The translations under genes and the position numbers were made by a program. Positions 14,368 to 23,651 of a stretch of DNA of 64,000 bases are shown here, in pieces. The notes under the pieces were generated by a model. The model saw only the letters and a program-made list of their open reading frames with translations. It was not told the DNA's origin and made no database searches. Within the stretch, counting starts at the first letter, position 1, and every line of letters starts with the position of its first letter. The DNA lies in NCBI RefSeq assembly GCF_002860325.1, contig NZ_PKOJ01000003.1, positions 186,001 to 250,000 of the forward strand. The letters are read 5' to 3'. The DNA comes from Neptunicoccus cionae (GTDB lineage Bacteria > Pseudomonadota > Alphaproteobacteria > Rhodobacterales > Rhodobacteraceae).

Positions 14368-17300
14368 ATGCACCTACTGAACGCCCAGCCCGGCACGATT
14401 GACGACAACGAACCCGTAGATCTGGGCCAGACTCCGGCTGATGTGGTGTTCATCTCTGCCGCTGATACCGAACTGGCAGGCCTTTCAGAAGCGCGGGCAG
14501 AACTGGCAGACGCCCCAACCCTGCGGCTGGCCAACCTGACCCACCTGCAGCACCCGATGTCTGTGGACCTGCACATCGAAAATTGTGCAACAAAATCGAA
14601 ACTGGTCATTGCCCGCTGCCTTGGCGGGACGGGCTATTGGAAATACGGGCTGGAACAATACGCTATCCACCTCGGGCAGCAGGGCATTCCCTTTGCCGCC
14701 CTCCCCGGGGACGACAAACCGGACGAAGACCTGTGGCGGCTTTCAACCGTCCCGCGCGAGGATTGGGAGAGCCTCTGGGCCTATATGGTCGAAGGCGGCC
14801 CCGAGAATAACGCCAACTTCCTCTCCTACGCCGGAGCAATGGTTAACGGGAGCGAGAAACCCGCCCCAGCCAAACCCCTGCTGCGGGCTGGTATCTACTG
14901 GCCGGGTGCAGGCATTGCCGATCTTGAAACGCTACAGCAAAGCTGGACACCGGAGGCTCCTGTTGTCCCGCTCGTCTTTTACCGCGCATTGGTGCAGGGG
15001 GCCGGATTGCATCCGATCAACCGGCTGACTAAATCCCTGCTGCGGGCCGGTCTCAACCCCTTGCCGGTCTTTGTTGCCTCACTGAAAGACCCGATCTCAA
15101 CCGCCACACTTGAATCCCTCTTCACCGCCGCACCGCCTGCGGTGATCCTGAACTGCACATCCTTCGCGGTCGGCTCCCCCCATGCCGGTGATGCGCCGAC
15201 GACCAATCCGCTCGCCGCGCCCTTCGCAAACGACGCCCCTGTGTTTCAGGTGGTCCTTTCGGGCGCTTCCGAAGAAAGCTGGGCCTCCGGTTTGAACGGG
15301 CTGTCGGCCCGCGACATCGCCATGAACGTTGCCCTGCCCGAAGTGGACGGCCGCATTCTCTCCCGCGCCGTGTCTTTCAAGGGCGAAGCCTATTTTGACG
15401 AAGCCACCGAATGCCCCATCGCCACCTACCGCGCAGTCGGGGACCGGATCAAATTTGTGGCCGAACTGGCGAAAAACTGGGCCAGACTGCGCCAAACCCC
15501 GACAAAGGACCGCCGCGCCGCACTGATCCTCGCGAACTACCCGAACAAGGACGGCCGGCTGGCCAATGGCGTCGGCCTCGACACCCCCGCCGCCACAGTA
15601 GAGGCGCTAAAGTCGCTCCACGCCGCAGGCTATACCATCCGCAACATCCCCGAAGACAGCGATGCGCTGATGACGCAGATCATGGCGGGCCCGACAAACT
15701 GGCTGACCGACCGCGCCAAACGGACTGGCGGCGTGGAAATGTCGATGGCCGACTACCAGATCGCCTATGCACAACTGCCCTATGACGTGCGCGCCCAAAT
15801 CGAGGACCGCTGGGGCAAACCCGAAGCTGATCCGTTCTACACCGCCGGAGAGCTCGACTGCGGGCATTTCGCCCTGTCGATTTTCCACTTCGGCAATGCG
15901 GTCGTAGGCGTGCAGCCTGCGCGCGGTTACAACATCGACCCGACCGACACCTACCATTCCCCCGATCTGGTGCCGCCGCATAACTATCTCGCCTTCTACT
16001 TTTACCTGCGCAACCAGTTCCGCGCCGATGCGATCGTGCATATGGGCAAACACGGTAACCTCGAATGGCTTCCGGGAAAGGCGCTGGCCCTGTCTGAAAC
16101 CTGTCTGCCAGAGGCGATCCTCGGCCCGATGCCCCACATCTACCCATTCATCGTCAATGATCCGGGCGAAGGCACACAGGCCAAGCGCCGTGCGCAGGCG
16201 GTTATCATCGACCATCTGACTCCACCCCTGACCCGCGCCGAAACCTACGGCCCGCTGCGCGATCTCGAAGCCCTCGTTGATGAATTTTACGAAGCCGCAG
16301 GGGTCGATCCCCGCCGCCTGACCCATCTGCGTCGGGAAATTCTGGCGCTGACGTCGGCCACAGGCATCGACACGGACGCCGGCATGACCTCGGGGGATGA
16401 GGAAAACGACCTCGCCAAACTGGACGAATACCTGTGCGAGCTGAAAGAATCCCAGATCCGCGACGGGTTGCACGTTTTCGGCGCCTCCCCCACTGACCGG
16501 CTGGAAACCGACCTGATCGCGGCGCTGGCCCGCGTGCCCCGCGGCGATGGCACCGGTGGTGATGCCTCCCTGCAACGGGCGATTGCGACTGACCTTACCC
16601 TCGGGTTTGATCCGCTGGACTGCGCTATGGCCGAGCCTTGGACCGGCCCGCGCCCGCAACTGTTAAATGATCTGGACGACAGCCCGTGGCGCACGAATGG
16701 CGACACGGTGGAGCGTATCGAACTGCTCGCAACCCGCCTGATCACGGGCGCAGACGCCACGGCCCTGCCAACCACGGCCAAGGTCATCGACCATATTGAA
16801 ACCCACATCCGCCCCACCGTCCGTGCATGTGGCCCTGCCGAAACTGAGGGCCTCCTCACAGCGCTTAGCGGTCGGTTCGTGGCTCCTGCCCCATCCGGCG
16901 CACCGACACGGGGCCGCATGGATGTACTCCCCACGGGGCGCAACTTTTTCTCGGTGGATTCCCGTGCCGTGCCCACGCCCACCGCGTGGAAGCTCGGCTG
17001 GAAATCCGCCAACCTGCTGATTGAACGTCACCTTCAGGACCATGGTGACTGGCCGCGTACATTGTTGATCACCGCATGGGGCACCGCCAATATGCGGACA
17101 GGCGGGGACGACATCGCACAGGCGCTGGCGCTGATGGGGGTCAAACCCCAGTGGGACAGCGCAAACCGCCGCGTGACCGGCTTTGAAATCCTGCCGCTTT
17201 CCGTGCTTGGCCGTCCCCGCGTCGACGTCACATTACGGGTCTCGGGCTTCTTCCGCGATGCCTTCCCGCAGCAGATGGCACTGGTGGATTCCGCTGCCCG

Positions 17301-18072
17301 CGCGGTAATGGCATTGGACGAACCTGCCGATCAGAACCCCGCCGCCGCCCGCCTGCGGGACGAGGGCACCGAGGAAGCCGCCTTCCGGGTTTTCGGCTCC
17401 AAACCGGGCGCCTATGGCGCGGGACTGCAAGCCATGATCGACGAAAGGCTTTGGGCTGACAAAGTCGATCTGGGTGAAGCCTATCTTGAATGGGGCGGCT
17501 ATGCGTATGGTGCAAAAACCGAAGGCACCCGCGCCAAGGAGGCGTTGAAAACGCGCCTCTCCCAAACCGAAGCCATCGTGCAGAATCAGGACAACCGCGA
17601 ACACGACCTCTTGGATTCAGACGATTACTACCAGTTCGAAGGCGGCGCAGCGGCGGCAATTTCCACGCTTCAGGGACAGGACCGCCCGATCTACCACAAC
17701 GATCACTCCCGCCCCGAACGCCCCGTCATCCGAACGCTTGACGAAGAAATCTCCCGTGTGGTGCGCTCCCGTGTGGTGAACCCGAAATGGATCGACGGCG
17801 TGAAACGCCACGGCTACAAAGGCGCGTTTGAGATCGCCGCCACGGTAGATTACATGTTCGCCTTCTCAGCCACCACAGGCGCAGTGAAATCCCACCATTT
17901 CGATCTGGTCCACGCCGCCTTTATCGAGGATGAGGACACCCGTGATTTTATCAACGACCACAACGCCCCTGCATTAAGAGAAATCACCGAACGGCTCCTT
18001 GAAGCAATTGAGCGCGGCCTCTGGACGCCGAAATCCAATTCGGCAAAGGCCACGCTCGAAGAGCTTCGTTAG
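14368..18072 (+). CDS. cobN: Cobaltochelatase large subunit CobN
   Basis: A 1234-residue magnesium-chelatase-H/CobN family protein. It is the large subunit of the aerobic-pathway chelatase that inserts Co2+ into hydrogenobyrinic acid a,c-diamide, working with CobS and CobT (not in this window). The start MHLLNAQPGTIDDNEPVDLG is the family start. The internal HMGKHGNLEWLPGKA is the conserved porphyrinoid-binding/catalytic block. The C-terminal SHHFDLVHAAFIEDEDTRDF also fits. Length is normal for CobN. It follows cobW and the GNAT gene on the same strand, and the intergenic repeat lies between. Confidence 0.96.
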   Translation: MHLLNAQPGTIDDNEPVDLGQTPADVVFISAADTELAGLSEARAELADAPTLRLANLTHLQHPMSVDLHIENCATKSKLVIARCLGGTGYWKYGLEQYAIHLGQQGIPFAALPGDDKPDEDLWRLSTVPREDWESLWAYMVEGGPENNANFLSYAGAMVNGSEKPAPAKPLLRAGIYWPGAGIADLETLQQSWTPEAPVVPLVFYRALVQGAGLHPINRLTKSLLRAGLNPLPVFVASLKDPISTATLESLFTAAPPAVILNCTSFAVGSPHAGDAPTTNPLAAPFANDAPVFQVVLSGASEESWASGLNGLSARDIAMNVALPEVDGRILSRAVSFKGEAYFDEATECPIATYRAVGDRIKFVAELAKNWARLRQTPTKDRRAALILANYPNKDGRLANGVGLDTPAATVEALKSLHAAGYTIRNIPEDSDALMTQIMAGPTNWLTDRAKRTGGVEMSMADYQIAYAQLPYDVRAQIEDRWGKPEADPFYTAGELDCGHFALSIFHFGNAVVGVQPARGYNIDPTDTYHSPDLVPPHNYLAFYFYLRNQFRADAIVHMGKHGNLEWLPGKALALSETCLPEAILGPMPHIYPFIVNDPGEGTQAKRRAQAVIIDHLTPPLTRAETYGPLRDLEALVDEFYEAAGVDPRRLTHLRREILALTSATGIDTDAGMTSGDEENDLAKLDEYLCELKESQIRDGLHVFGASPTDRLETDLIAALARVPRGDGTGGDASLQRAIATDLTLGFDPLDCAMAEPWTGPRPQLLNDLDDSPWRTNGDTVERIELLATRLITGADATALPTTAKVIDHIETHIRPTVRACGPAETEGLLTALSGRFVAPAPSGAPTRGRMDVLPTGRNFFSVDSRAVPTPTAWKLGWKSANLLIERHLQDHGDWPRTLLITAWGTANMRTGGDDIAQALALMGVKPQWDSANRRVTGFEILPLSVLGRPRVDVTLRVSGFFRDAFPQQMALVDSAARAVMALDEPADQNPAAARLRDEGTEEAAFRVFGSKPGAYGAGLQAMIDERLWADKVDLGEAYLEWGGYAYGAKTEGTRAKEALKTRLSQTEAIVQNQDNREHDLLDSDDYYQFEGGAAAAISTLQGQDRPIYHNDHSRPERPVIRTLDEEISRVVRSRVVNPKWIDGVKRHGYKGAFEIAATVDYMFAFSATTGAVKSHHFDLVHAAFIEDEDTRDFINDHNAPALREITERLLEAIERGLWTPKSNSAKATLEELR

Positions 18073-18079
18073 GAACTGC

Positions 18080-18107
18080 GAAGTGGTCAGCGGTAACTGA
18101 CCACTTC
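18080..18107. terminator. Shared stem-loop at convergent cobN / VOC ends
   Basis: A perfect 11-bp stem (GAAGTGGTCAG / CTGACCACTTC) with a 6-nt loop sits 8 nt after the cobN stop and includes the last codons and stop of the opposing VOC gene. Being palindromic, it would fold in both transcripts. Neither side has a strong T-run, so termination strength is uncertain. Confidence 0.5.
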
Positions 18108-18470
18108 AAATTCGATCCCGTCGTGGTCGTGGAAATAGAACCGTTCTCCGGGTTCGTAATCATAGTGTTCGCCCGGGGTGAACCCGGCGGCGCGGACCTT
18201 CTGATCCACCGCATGCAAGTCATCCACAACCACTGCCAGATGGTTTAACCCGCCGACCGTCGTATAACTGTCACCGGCGGCATTTTGCGAAGTGCCACTG
18301 TGATACAGCGCCAGATAGCTGTCCTTCCCCCCGACATGGATCGACCGCCCCGCATCAATCGCCTCGCCCTCCCAACGGATCTTCCAGCCGAATATATCAT
18401 CCAGCATCTTCGCGGTCCGTGCCGGATCGCTTACGGTTATGTTTGCATGTTCCAGTCGTATCTCGGCCAT
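18087..18470 (-). CDS. VOC-fold protein (glyoxalase/dioxygenase superfamily), putative SoxR target
   Basis: A 127-residue protein with two beta-alpha-beta-beta-beta modules of the vicinal oxygen chelate fold (RLEHANITVSDPARTAKML; GGLNHLAVVVDDLHAVDQKV). Candidate metal ligands include the His of LEHANI, the His of GLNHLAV and the acidic residue of GIEFEVVSYR. Such proteins act as glyoxalases, dioxygenases or antibiotic-binding resistance proteins; which one cannot be decided here. It is divergent from soxR, and its promoter has the MerR-type architecture, so it is probably induced by redox-cycling compounds. Confidence 0.85.
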   Translation of the reverse strand: MAEIRLEHANITVSDPARTAKMLDDIFGWKIRWEGEAIDAGRSIHVGGKDSYLALYHSGTSQNAAGDSYTTVGGLNHLAVVVDDLHAVDQKVRAAGFTPGEHYDYEPGERFYFHDHDGIEFEVVSYR

Positions 18471-18507
18471 AACAGTCTCCTTCTTGATGAAATCTTGTGA
18501 TGGGACT

Positions 18508-18538
18508 AGGCTACAAGCTCAACCTAACTTTAGGTCAA
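18508..18538 (-). promoter_or_regulatory. SoxR-type promoter/operator of the VOC gene
   Basis: Reading leftward, TTGACC (18538-18533) and TAGCCT (18513-18508) are separated by exactly 19 bp, the long spacer that MerR-family activators remodel. Within the spacer lies the inverted repeat ACCTAA-CT-TTAGGT (18522-18535 on the plus strand), in the place where SoxR binds. The soxR gene begins 14 bp to the right. Confidence 0.75.
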
Positions 18539-18551
18539 GGACTTTATTCTG

Positions 18552-19016
18552 ATGCCTTCTATAGTCGAAAAAACCATATCAATCGGATACTTATCCCAAA
18601 GGACCGGCGTGGCCGTTTCCGCATTGCGCTACTACGAATCCCAAAATTTGCTGTTTCCGGAACGGAACTCCGGCGGCCAGAGACGTTTCCTGCGGGCCGA
18701 TATCCGCCGTGTCTCATTTATTCTGATTGCGCAGCAGTTCGGCTTCTCCATCGCTCAAATCAAGCAGCAACTGGACCGGCTACCACAGGGACGCACCCCT
18801 ACTAAACGGGACTGGGCAAAGATCAGCACCCACTTCAAAAGCCATCTCGACGCGAAAATTACCGCGCTGCAAGCGATGCGGGACAAGCTGGACGGTTGCA
18901 TCGGCTGCGGCTGCCTGTCCCTGAAATCCTGCGCGCTCTATAATCCCGCTGACAAGGCCGCCACACGGGGCACAGGCCCCCGCTACCTCTTGGGCGACCG
19001 CTCGGAAGACATCTGA
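18552..19016 (+). CDS. soxR: Redox-sensing transcriptional activator SoxR
   Basis: A 154-residue MerR-family regulator. The N-terminal winged helix (IGYLSQRTGVAVSALRYYES) is followed by the dimerisation helix. The 2Fe-2S site is C116-x2-C119-x-C121-x5-C127 in GCIGCGCLSLKSCALYNP, which identifies SoxR rather than another MerR protein. It is divergent from the VOC gene over a SoxR-type operator and lacks a soxS partner, as in most non-enteric bacteria, where SoxR directly controls a few efflux or modifying enzymes. Oxidation by redox-active compounds would activate the neighbouring promoter. Confidence 0.95.
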   Translation: MPSIVEKTISIGYLSQRTGVAVSALRYYESQNLLFPERNSGGQRRFLRADIRRVSFILIAQQFGFSIAQIKQQLDRLPQGRTPTKRDWAKISTHFKSHLDAKITALQAMRDKLDGCIGCGCLSLKSCALYNPADKAATRGTGPRYLLGDRSEDI

Positions 19017-19023
19017 ACCACCG

Positions 19024-19046
19024 GCTTCAATGTTCCGAAAATACTC
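19024..19046 (+). repeat. Intergenic repeat family, copy 2
   Basis: GCTTCAATGTTCC, GA, then AAATACTC, starting 7 nt after the soxR stop and 6 nt before the stop of the opposing acyltransferase gene. It differs from copy 1 at two positions. Confidence 0.7.
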
Positions 19047-19052
19047 GAACCC

Positions 19053-19919
19053 TCAGGCCGGTTTCAGATCATAGGTTTTCTGTTTGAGAAACTTCATCAG
19101 GCCCGGTCCGTCTTTTTCAAAAGACTTCAGGTCTTCGGGCGAGATCAACTCTCCAACGACCACAGCCTGATCCTTGTGCATGGCGTGTTTGATCTCGTGC
19201 AGCAAAAGAGACTGGCGCAATGTCACCGACAGTTTGTTGGCAATCTGGTAGGCGCGGCTGTTGGCCCCCGGAAAGAAAACCGGCAGGACTTGCGCACCGG
19301 ACTGACGGATCATTTTCGCCGTGAAAGGCATCCATTCGGGATCAACAACAGGGCCGAACCAGGTTTCGCTGGTCGCGACGGTTCCGGCTGGAAACAGCGC
19401 GATACAACCGCCCTCTTTCAAATGGCTGATCGCTTCCTTGCGCATGCGGATATTGGTCTGGATGGCATCCGGTTCGTGGGGAAAGGCCACTGGCAACAGA
19501 TATTTGTCAATCCGTGGCACATGGCGCAGGAAGGCCCGCGCAAGGATTTTGTAGTCATCCCGTGCATGGCTCAGCAGATGGGCCATTACGATGCCGTCCA
19601 CCAGCCCGTGCGGATGGTTTGAGACGACAACCAGAGGCCCCTCTTTCGGGATATAATCAAGCTGCTCTTTCGGAGTTGTCAGTTTGATGTCCAGCCGGTC
19701 GAGCACGGATTTCCAGAAATCCGGATCACGGTTTTCGTCCCGCTCCCACTGGCGCACCAGCCACAACAGCTTAAGGCGACCGGTCAGGTTCTCGATAATC
19801 TGGATCAGGATCCGCTTGAACGGCGAATCAAAAGACCCTGCATAAGTAAGCTCCGAGGCCTTATACGGTTCGGTCCCGCCTGTAGCCTCCAGGATCACAC
19901 TTTGCTTTTCAGTCATCAC
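19053..19919 (-). CDS. Lysophospholipid acyltransferase family protein (PlsC-like)
   Basis: A 288-residue acyltransferase-fold protein. The block NHPHGLVDG at residues 101-109 stands for the H-x4-D catalytic motif but is written H-P-H-G-L-V-D, so the spacing of the His-Asp pair is unusual. LFPAGTVATSETW corresponds to the FPEGT substrate motif. Proteins of this type transfer acyl chains to lysophospholipids or ornithine lipids; the acceptor is unknown. The gene starts within the last bases of ptsH (4-nt overlap) and ends the ChvIG/PTS operon. No strong membrane segment is evident, so it is probably peripheral to the inner membrane. Confidence 0.72.
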   Translation of the reverse strand: MMTEKQSVILEATGGTEPYKASELTYAGSFDSPFKRILIQIIENLTGRLKLLWLVRQWERDENRDPDFWKSVLDRLDIKLTTPKEQLDYIPKEGPLVVVSNHPHGLVDGIVMAHLLSHARDDYKILARAFLRHVPRIDKYLLPVAFPHEPDAIQTNIRMRKEAISHLKEGGCIALFPAGTVATSETWFGPVVDPEWMPFTAKMIRQSGAQVLPVFFPGANSRAYQIANKLSVTLRQSLLLHEIKHAMHKDQAVVVGELISPEDLKSFEKDGPGLMKFLKQKTYDLKPA

Positions 19920-20182
19920 TTTCCTTCGCCAAAGAAGTTACCTACGAGTTCCCGCAGGGCTTCCGCCAGCTCTTGCGATTGGTTCCCGCTGGTCTCTACA
20001 GTAATCTGGCTACCTTTGGAAGCCGCGAGCATCATCAAACCCATAATGCTGTCGCCGCCGACTTCCATGCCATCTTTGGCCACAACGGCCTGTGCATCAA
20101 AGGCCTCTACCGTTTCTACAAATTTCGCGGAAGCCCGCGCATGCAGGCCCTTTTCGTTAATAATGTCGAGGTCCAACCGCAC
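19916..20182 (-). CDS. ptsH: Phosphocarrier protein HPr
   Basis: An 88-residue HPr. The phosphorylatable His14 is in KGLHARASAKF. Ser45, in GGDSIMGLMML, is the residue HPr kinase modifies. Both sites are intact and hprK is in the same operon, so serine-phosphorylation control is likely. It follows the EIIA gene by 14 nt and overlaps the acyltransferase gene by 4 nt. No sugar permease genes are nearby, so this is a regulatory phosphorelay rather than a transport PTS. Confidence 0.95.
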   Translation of the reverse strand: MRLDLDIINEKGLHARASAKFVETVEAFDAQAVVAKDGMEVGGDSIMGLMMLAASKGSQITVETSGNQSQELAEALRELVGNFFGEGK

Positions 20183-20196
20183 GGGGCACCTTTTCT

Positions 20197-20592
20197 TTAG
20201 GGAATTTGAAGGCCATTGCTGGCGTTAATGTACTTTTTACCGGCTGTGATAGCCTGTTCTACCGCAACATCCAAAGGAAGCCGGCGGGATTTGGCGAGTT
20301 TCACGAGCATTGGCAGGTTGGCGCCATACATGATCCGGCGACCGGAGCCTGAACAGGCTTTCATAGCAAGATTGCTGGGCGAGGAACCGAACATGTCGAC
20401 AACAACAACCACGCCGTCCCCTTCATCCACGCGGTCCGCTGCCATGCAGATTTCGTTCTGCTTGGCATCCCGATCCACCTCTGCGGCGGTCGGAATGGCT
20501 TCGATATTCTCAAGCTTACCTAACACATGTTCGGCCGCGGCCAGATATTCCTTGGCCAGCCCGCCATGTGCAACTATCACGATCCCGATCAA
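20197..20592 (-). CDS. PTS EIIA component, mannose family
   Basis: A 131-residue EIIA(Man)-fold protein. His9 in GIVIVAHGGLAKEYL is the phosphorylation site, and VVVVDMFGSSPSN is the conserved second loop. It would take phosphate from HPr. No EIIB, EIIC or EIID gene follows, as is usual for alphaproteobacteria, where this EIIA acts in regulation. It sits between rapZ and ptsH with 24-nt and 14-nt spacers. Confidence 0.92.
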   Translation of the reverse strand: MIGIVIVAHGGLAKEYLAAAEHVLGKLENIEAIPTAAEVDRDAKQNEICMAADRVDEGDGVVVVVDMFGSSPSNLAMKACSGSGRRIMYGANLPMLVKLAKSRRLPLDVAVEQAITAGKKYINASNGLQIP

Positions 20593-20616
20593 CCCGGATC
20601 ACTCCTTCACAAACTT

Positions 20617-21504
20617 TCAGGCGTTTTTGCGCCGTTCCATTTCCCGATGCCGCTTAGACACCTGCCAACCGTCGGCCGCAAGGGCTTTGGCCAATTCTTC
20701 TGTCAGGGCGACCGAACGGTGTTGCCCTCCCGTACACCCCAGCCCGATGCTGAAATGCGCTTTCCCTTCATCACGATAGGCAGGCAATAGCAACGAGGTC
20801 AAATCTTTCAGCTTTGAAAAGAACGGCTCGTAACGGGAATCTTCCTGAACATAAGCCAGCACCTCGGCATCCTTGCCGGATTTGTTGCGCAGGGATTCGT
20901 CCCAATACGGATTCCGCAGGAAGCGACAGTCCATCACCATGTCGACGCCGCGCGGCACCCCCCTTTTGTACGAAAAAGACTGCACGGAAACCGCCAGACC
21001 TGTAGAGTTCTCCGACCCGAACAATTCTCCGATGTCCGCTTTCAGATCATGGGGCGTCAAAGTGGTGGTGTCGATCAGGATATCCGCACGATCCCGCAAC
21101 GGGGCCAGCAGTTCCGCTTCAAGCTCGATTCCGCGTGCCGGAGTTTCAGCCAGAGCCATCGGGTGGCGCCGTCGTGTTTCCGAATAGCGTTGCAACAGAC
21201 GGTCGGCCTGACAGTCCAGAAACAGCAGCGAAGGCTCGTATTCACTGCTCTGTGCAAAAGCTTCTTGAATCTCGAACACGCCACTGACCGAAAAATCCCG
21301 CGTGCGCACGTCAATCCCCAGCGCCATCGGACGGCCGACAGACGGACCTGTAATCAAGCGGTGCAACAGCGCGAGAGGAATATTGTGAATGGTTTCATAG
21401 CCGAGATCTTCGAAAGCGTTGATCGCGGTGCTGCGCCCTGCGCCGGACGGCCCGGTGACAAGAACAACCGTGGTATTCACATCCTTGATCGGTCTTTCAA
21501 TCAT
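20617..21504 (-). CDS. rapZ: RNase adapter / nucleotide-binding protein RapZ
   Basis: A 295-residue RapZ (YvcJ) family protein. The N-terminal kinase-like domain has Walker A GPSGAGRST at residues 18-26 and ends the block with DLGYETIHNIP. The C-terminal domain has GCTGGQHRSVALTEELA, the conserved RNA/ligand-binding patch. In E. coli RapZ senses glucosamine-6-phosphate through small RNAs; in alphaproteobacteria its target is not established. Position between hprK and the EIIA gene is the conserved PTS arrangement. Confidence 0.93.
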   Translation of the reverse strand: MIERPIKDVNTTVVLVTGPSGAGRSTAINAFEDLGYETIHNIPLALLHRLITGPSVGRPMALGIDVRTRDFSVSGVFEIQEAFAQSSEYEPSLLFLDCQADRLLQRYSETRRRHPMALAETPARGIELEAELLAPLRDRADILIDTTTLTPHDLKADIGELFGSENSTGLAVSVQSFSYKRGVPRGVDMVMDCRFLRNPYWDESLRNKSGKDAEVLAYVQEDSRYEPFFSKLKDLTSLLLPAYRDEGKAHFSIGLGCTGGQHRSVALTEELAKALAADGWQVSKRHREMERRKNA

Positions 21505-21536
21505 AACGGCCCATTGCGCGGTGGACCGTCATACGC

Positions 21537-21974
21537 CTATGGCGTGCCGGTTGGTCCATCACGTCCCAAGAGTAGCAGAATAGATGCCAGATTTGGAAGA
21601 TTACGTCCCTTTATCAAGTCAATTCTGCTCCCCATTACGTGAACACTCGAAGGGTGTGGCATTCGCGTCTCGGGTTCGGCAGAGAGATCGACAACGCGGC
21701 TGAGACGCGCCTGAGAGAGTGCGGGTTGTTTCAACAGGCCAAAGCCGCGGGCCTCTATTAGCCCATGAAGCGGTGCTGGCGAAGACATCCAGATCTGCGC
21801 GTCCCTGCTTTCAAGAATAACCTGATCGTCCGCCACCAAGCTGGCGCCGAGGGCAATCATTTGCAGCGCCAGACCGGACTTCCCCGATCCGGAAGGTCCC
21901 AGAATCAAAAAGCCCTGTCCGTTGACTGCAACAGCAGTGCCGTGGACAGGGCTTTTCCCAATTCTATCAGTCAT
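21537..21974 (-). CDS. hprK: HPr kinase/phosphorylase, short alphaproteobacterial form
   Basis: A 145-residue protein containing only the catalytic domain of HprK. Walker A is GPSGSGKSGLA and the phosphate-handling loop is SLVADDQVIL. The roughly 130-residue N-terminal domain of Firmicutes HprK is absent, as is normal for this class. It would phosphorylate Ser45 of the HPr encoded two genes away. It begins 9 nt after the chvG stop, linking PTS control to the ChvG/ChvI two-component system. Confidence 0.92.
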   Translation of the reverse strand: MTDRIGKSPVHGTAVAVNGQGFLILGPSGSGKSGLALQMIALGASLVADDQVILESRDAQIWMSSPAPLHGLIEARGFGLLKQPALSQARLSRVVDLSAEPETRMPHPSSVHVMGSRIDLIKGRNLPNLASILLLLGRDGPTGTP

Positions 21975-21983
21975 TGCCGCCGG

Positions 21984-23651
21984 TCAGACCGGCAGGCCGA
22001 CCACGAAACGGGCACCGAGCGGAGCATCGCCTTGCCGTGCATCCTGCGGATGGATGTTTTCCGCCCAGATCACACCTTTATGGGCTTCAACGATCTGTTT
22101 GGAGATCGACAGGCCCAGACCGGAGTTATTGCCGTAATCGCTTTCGGGCCGTTCCGAATAGAAGCGTGTAAACACTTTGGTCAAAGCTTCTTCGGGAATG
22201 CCCGGGCCGGTATCTTCTACCACGACCAACACACGATTGTCCTTTTCCCGTGCCCAAACCCGCACCGCATCCCCTTCACCGCAAAAAGACACGGCATTGG
22301 AAATCAGGTTTACAAAGACTTGTGCAAGACGCGCCTCCATACCATCGAAGATGATCGGTTTAGCAGGTGCATCCCAGATCAACTCGACGCCTTTGTCATT
22401 GGCTTCATGGCTGTGGAAATCGGAAATCCGGCTGAGCATCAGCGTCAGATCGAAAGGTTCTTCCTCTTCCTTGACCAGTTCCGCATCAAGGCGCGAGGCA
22501 TTGGAAATATCACTTACCAGACGATCCAACCGGCGCACATCGTGTTCGATCACATCAAGCAACCGCTGGCGACCGTCCCCTTCCGGCGCGATCCGCAAGG
22601 TTTCAACCGCCGACCGCAAAGAAGCCAGTGGGTTTTTGATCTCATGGGCCACATCGGCTGCGAATTCTTCGTTTGTGTCGATCCGGTCGTATAGCGCTGA
22701 CGTCATGTCCCGCATGGCCCGGCTGAGTCGCCCGATTTCATCAGGGCGGCCCGACAGGTCGGGGATTCGCACCCGCGCTGCATCGCCCTGACGTCCTTCG
22801 CGGGTTGTGCCTGCTTCCGCAGCCCGCGCCAGATCGTGAATCGGGTTCGCAATTGTATTGGCCAGCACGACAGACAGAACCACAGATACGACCACCGCCA
22901 GCATGAACAGCCGCAGTACGGCCTGTTGCTCTGCATGGATCAGTCCGTCCAGATACCCCGGCTGCGAGGTCAGAACCATCGCTGCCGCCACGTTGCCATC
23001 TACCAGAATCGGACGCCCTACACCCAACACGGTTTCGTGGTCCTGCGTGGAAGCACGGCGGATCAGTTCCTGACCCGAAAGTGCGGCACGAGACAGTTCA
23101 TCCGCAAAGAACTGTTCGGACATACGGGTTGTCCCGCCACCGATGTTTCGCAGTCCGGGAAGCACATCCATCGCGCGGCCGAACCATGCAAGAATACCAC
23201 TTCCCGTTTTGAAAGGGCTGCTGGCCCCATCAACCTGTGCCGCCAGCGCGGCATCCCCGAGATAAACCCGCGCAATCAACCCTTCTGAGACGGGAAGACC
23301 GCTGATCAGGGCACTGTTGGGCGTCCGTTCGTCCAGCAGCCGCGCTTCGATCACGCTGGAGTACAGCTCTGATTCGATGAGCATGCTGGTCTGTTTTTCA
23401 ACAACAGAGCCGCCTTTGAACTGGTTCAGATACAACATCCCCACAAGAAGGATGCACAAGGCAATCAGGTTGAACGTGATAATGCGCCGCGCCAGCGCCG
23501 ACGTGCGAATGCGCGTCAGTTGTTCCAACCCGAAAGATCGCAGCAGACCGGAGCCGCCGCGCAATCCAATAGCTTTTGCCATGCGTCCCAACGAAAATCC
23601 CCGGCCCCCGCGCGGTTTTTCCGTTATATGTTCGTCCGCCAGCAATGCCAT
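21984..23651 (-). CDS. chvG: Sensor histidine kinase ChvG (ExoS)
   Basis: A 555-residue membrane kinase. TM1 lies at about residues 57-77 and TM2 at about 246-266, enclosing a periplasmic sensor domain of roughly 170 residues. A HAMP region follows, then the H-box with His336 in DVAHEIKNPLASLRSAV. The catalytic domain has N (ISNAVSF) and G boxes (EDTGPGIPEEA; NNSGLGLSISKQIVEAH). ChvG senses acid or envelope stress and phosphorylates ChvI. The ATG overlaps the chvI TAA by one base. Confidence 0.93.
   Translation of the reverse strand: MALLADEHITEKPRGGRGFSLGRMAKAIGLRGGSGLLRSFGLEQLTRIRTSALARRIITFNLIALCILLVGMLYLNQFKGGSVVEKQTSMLIESELYSSVIEARLLDERTPNSALISGLPVSEGLIARVYLGDAALAAQVDGASSPFKTGSGILAWFGRAMDVLPGLRNIGGGTTRMSEQFFADELSRAALSGQELIRRASTQDHETVLGVGRPILVDGNVAAAMVLTSQPGYLDGLIHAEQQAVLRLFMLAVVVSVVLSVVLANTIANPIHDLARAAEAGTTREGRQGDAARVRIPDLSGRPDEIGRLSRAMRDMTSALYDRIDTNEEFAADVAHEIKNPLASLRSAVETLRIAPEGDGRQRLLDVIEHDVRRLDRLVSDISNASRLDAELVKEEEEPFDLTLMLSRISDFHSHEANDKGVELIWDAPAKPIIFDGMEARLAQVFVNLISNAVSFCGEGDAVRVWAREKDNRVLVVVEDTGPGIPEEALTKVFTRFYSERPESDYGNNSGLGLSISKQIVEAHKGVIWAENIHPQDARQGDAPLGARFVVGLPV

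Noticed and set aside
15607-16659. 350-codon frame opposite cobN
   Set aside because: Shadow of CobN; low-complexity translation and no ribosome site.
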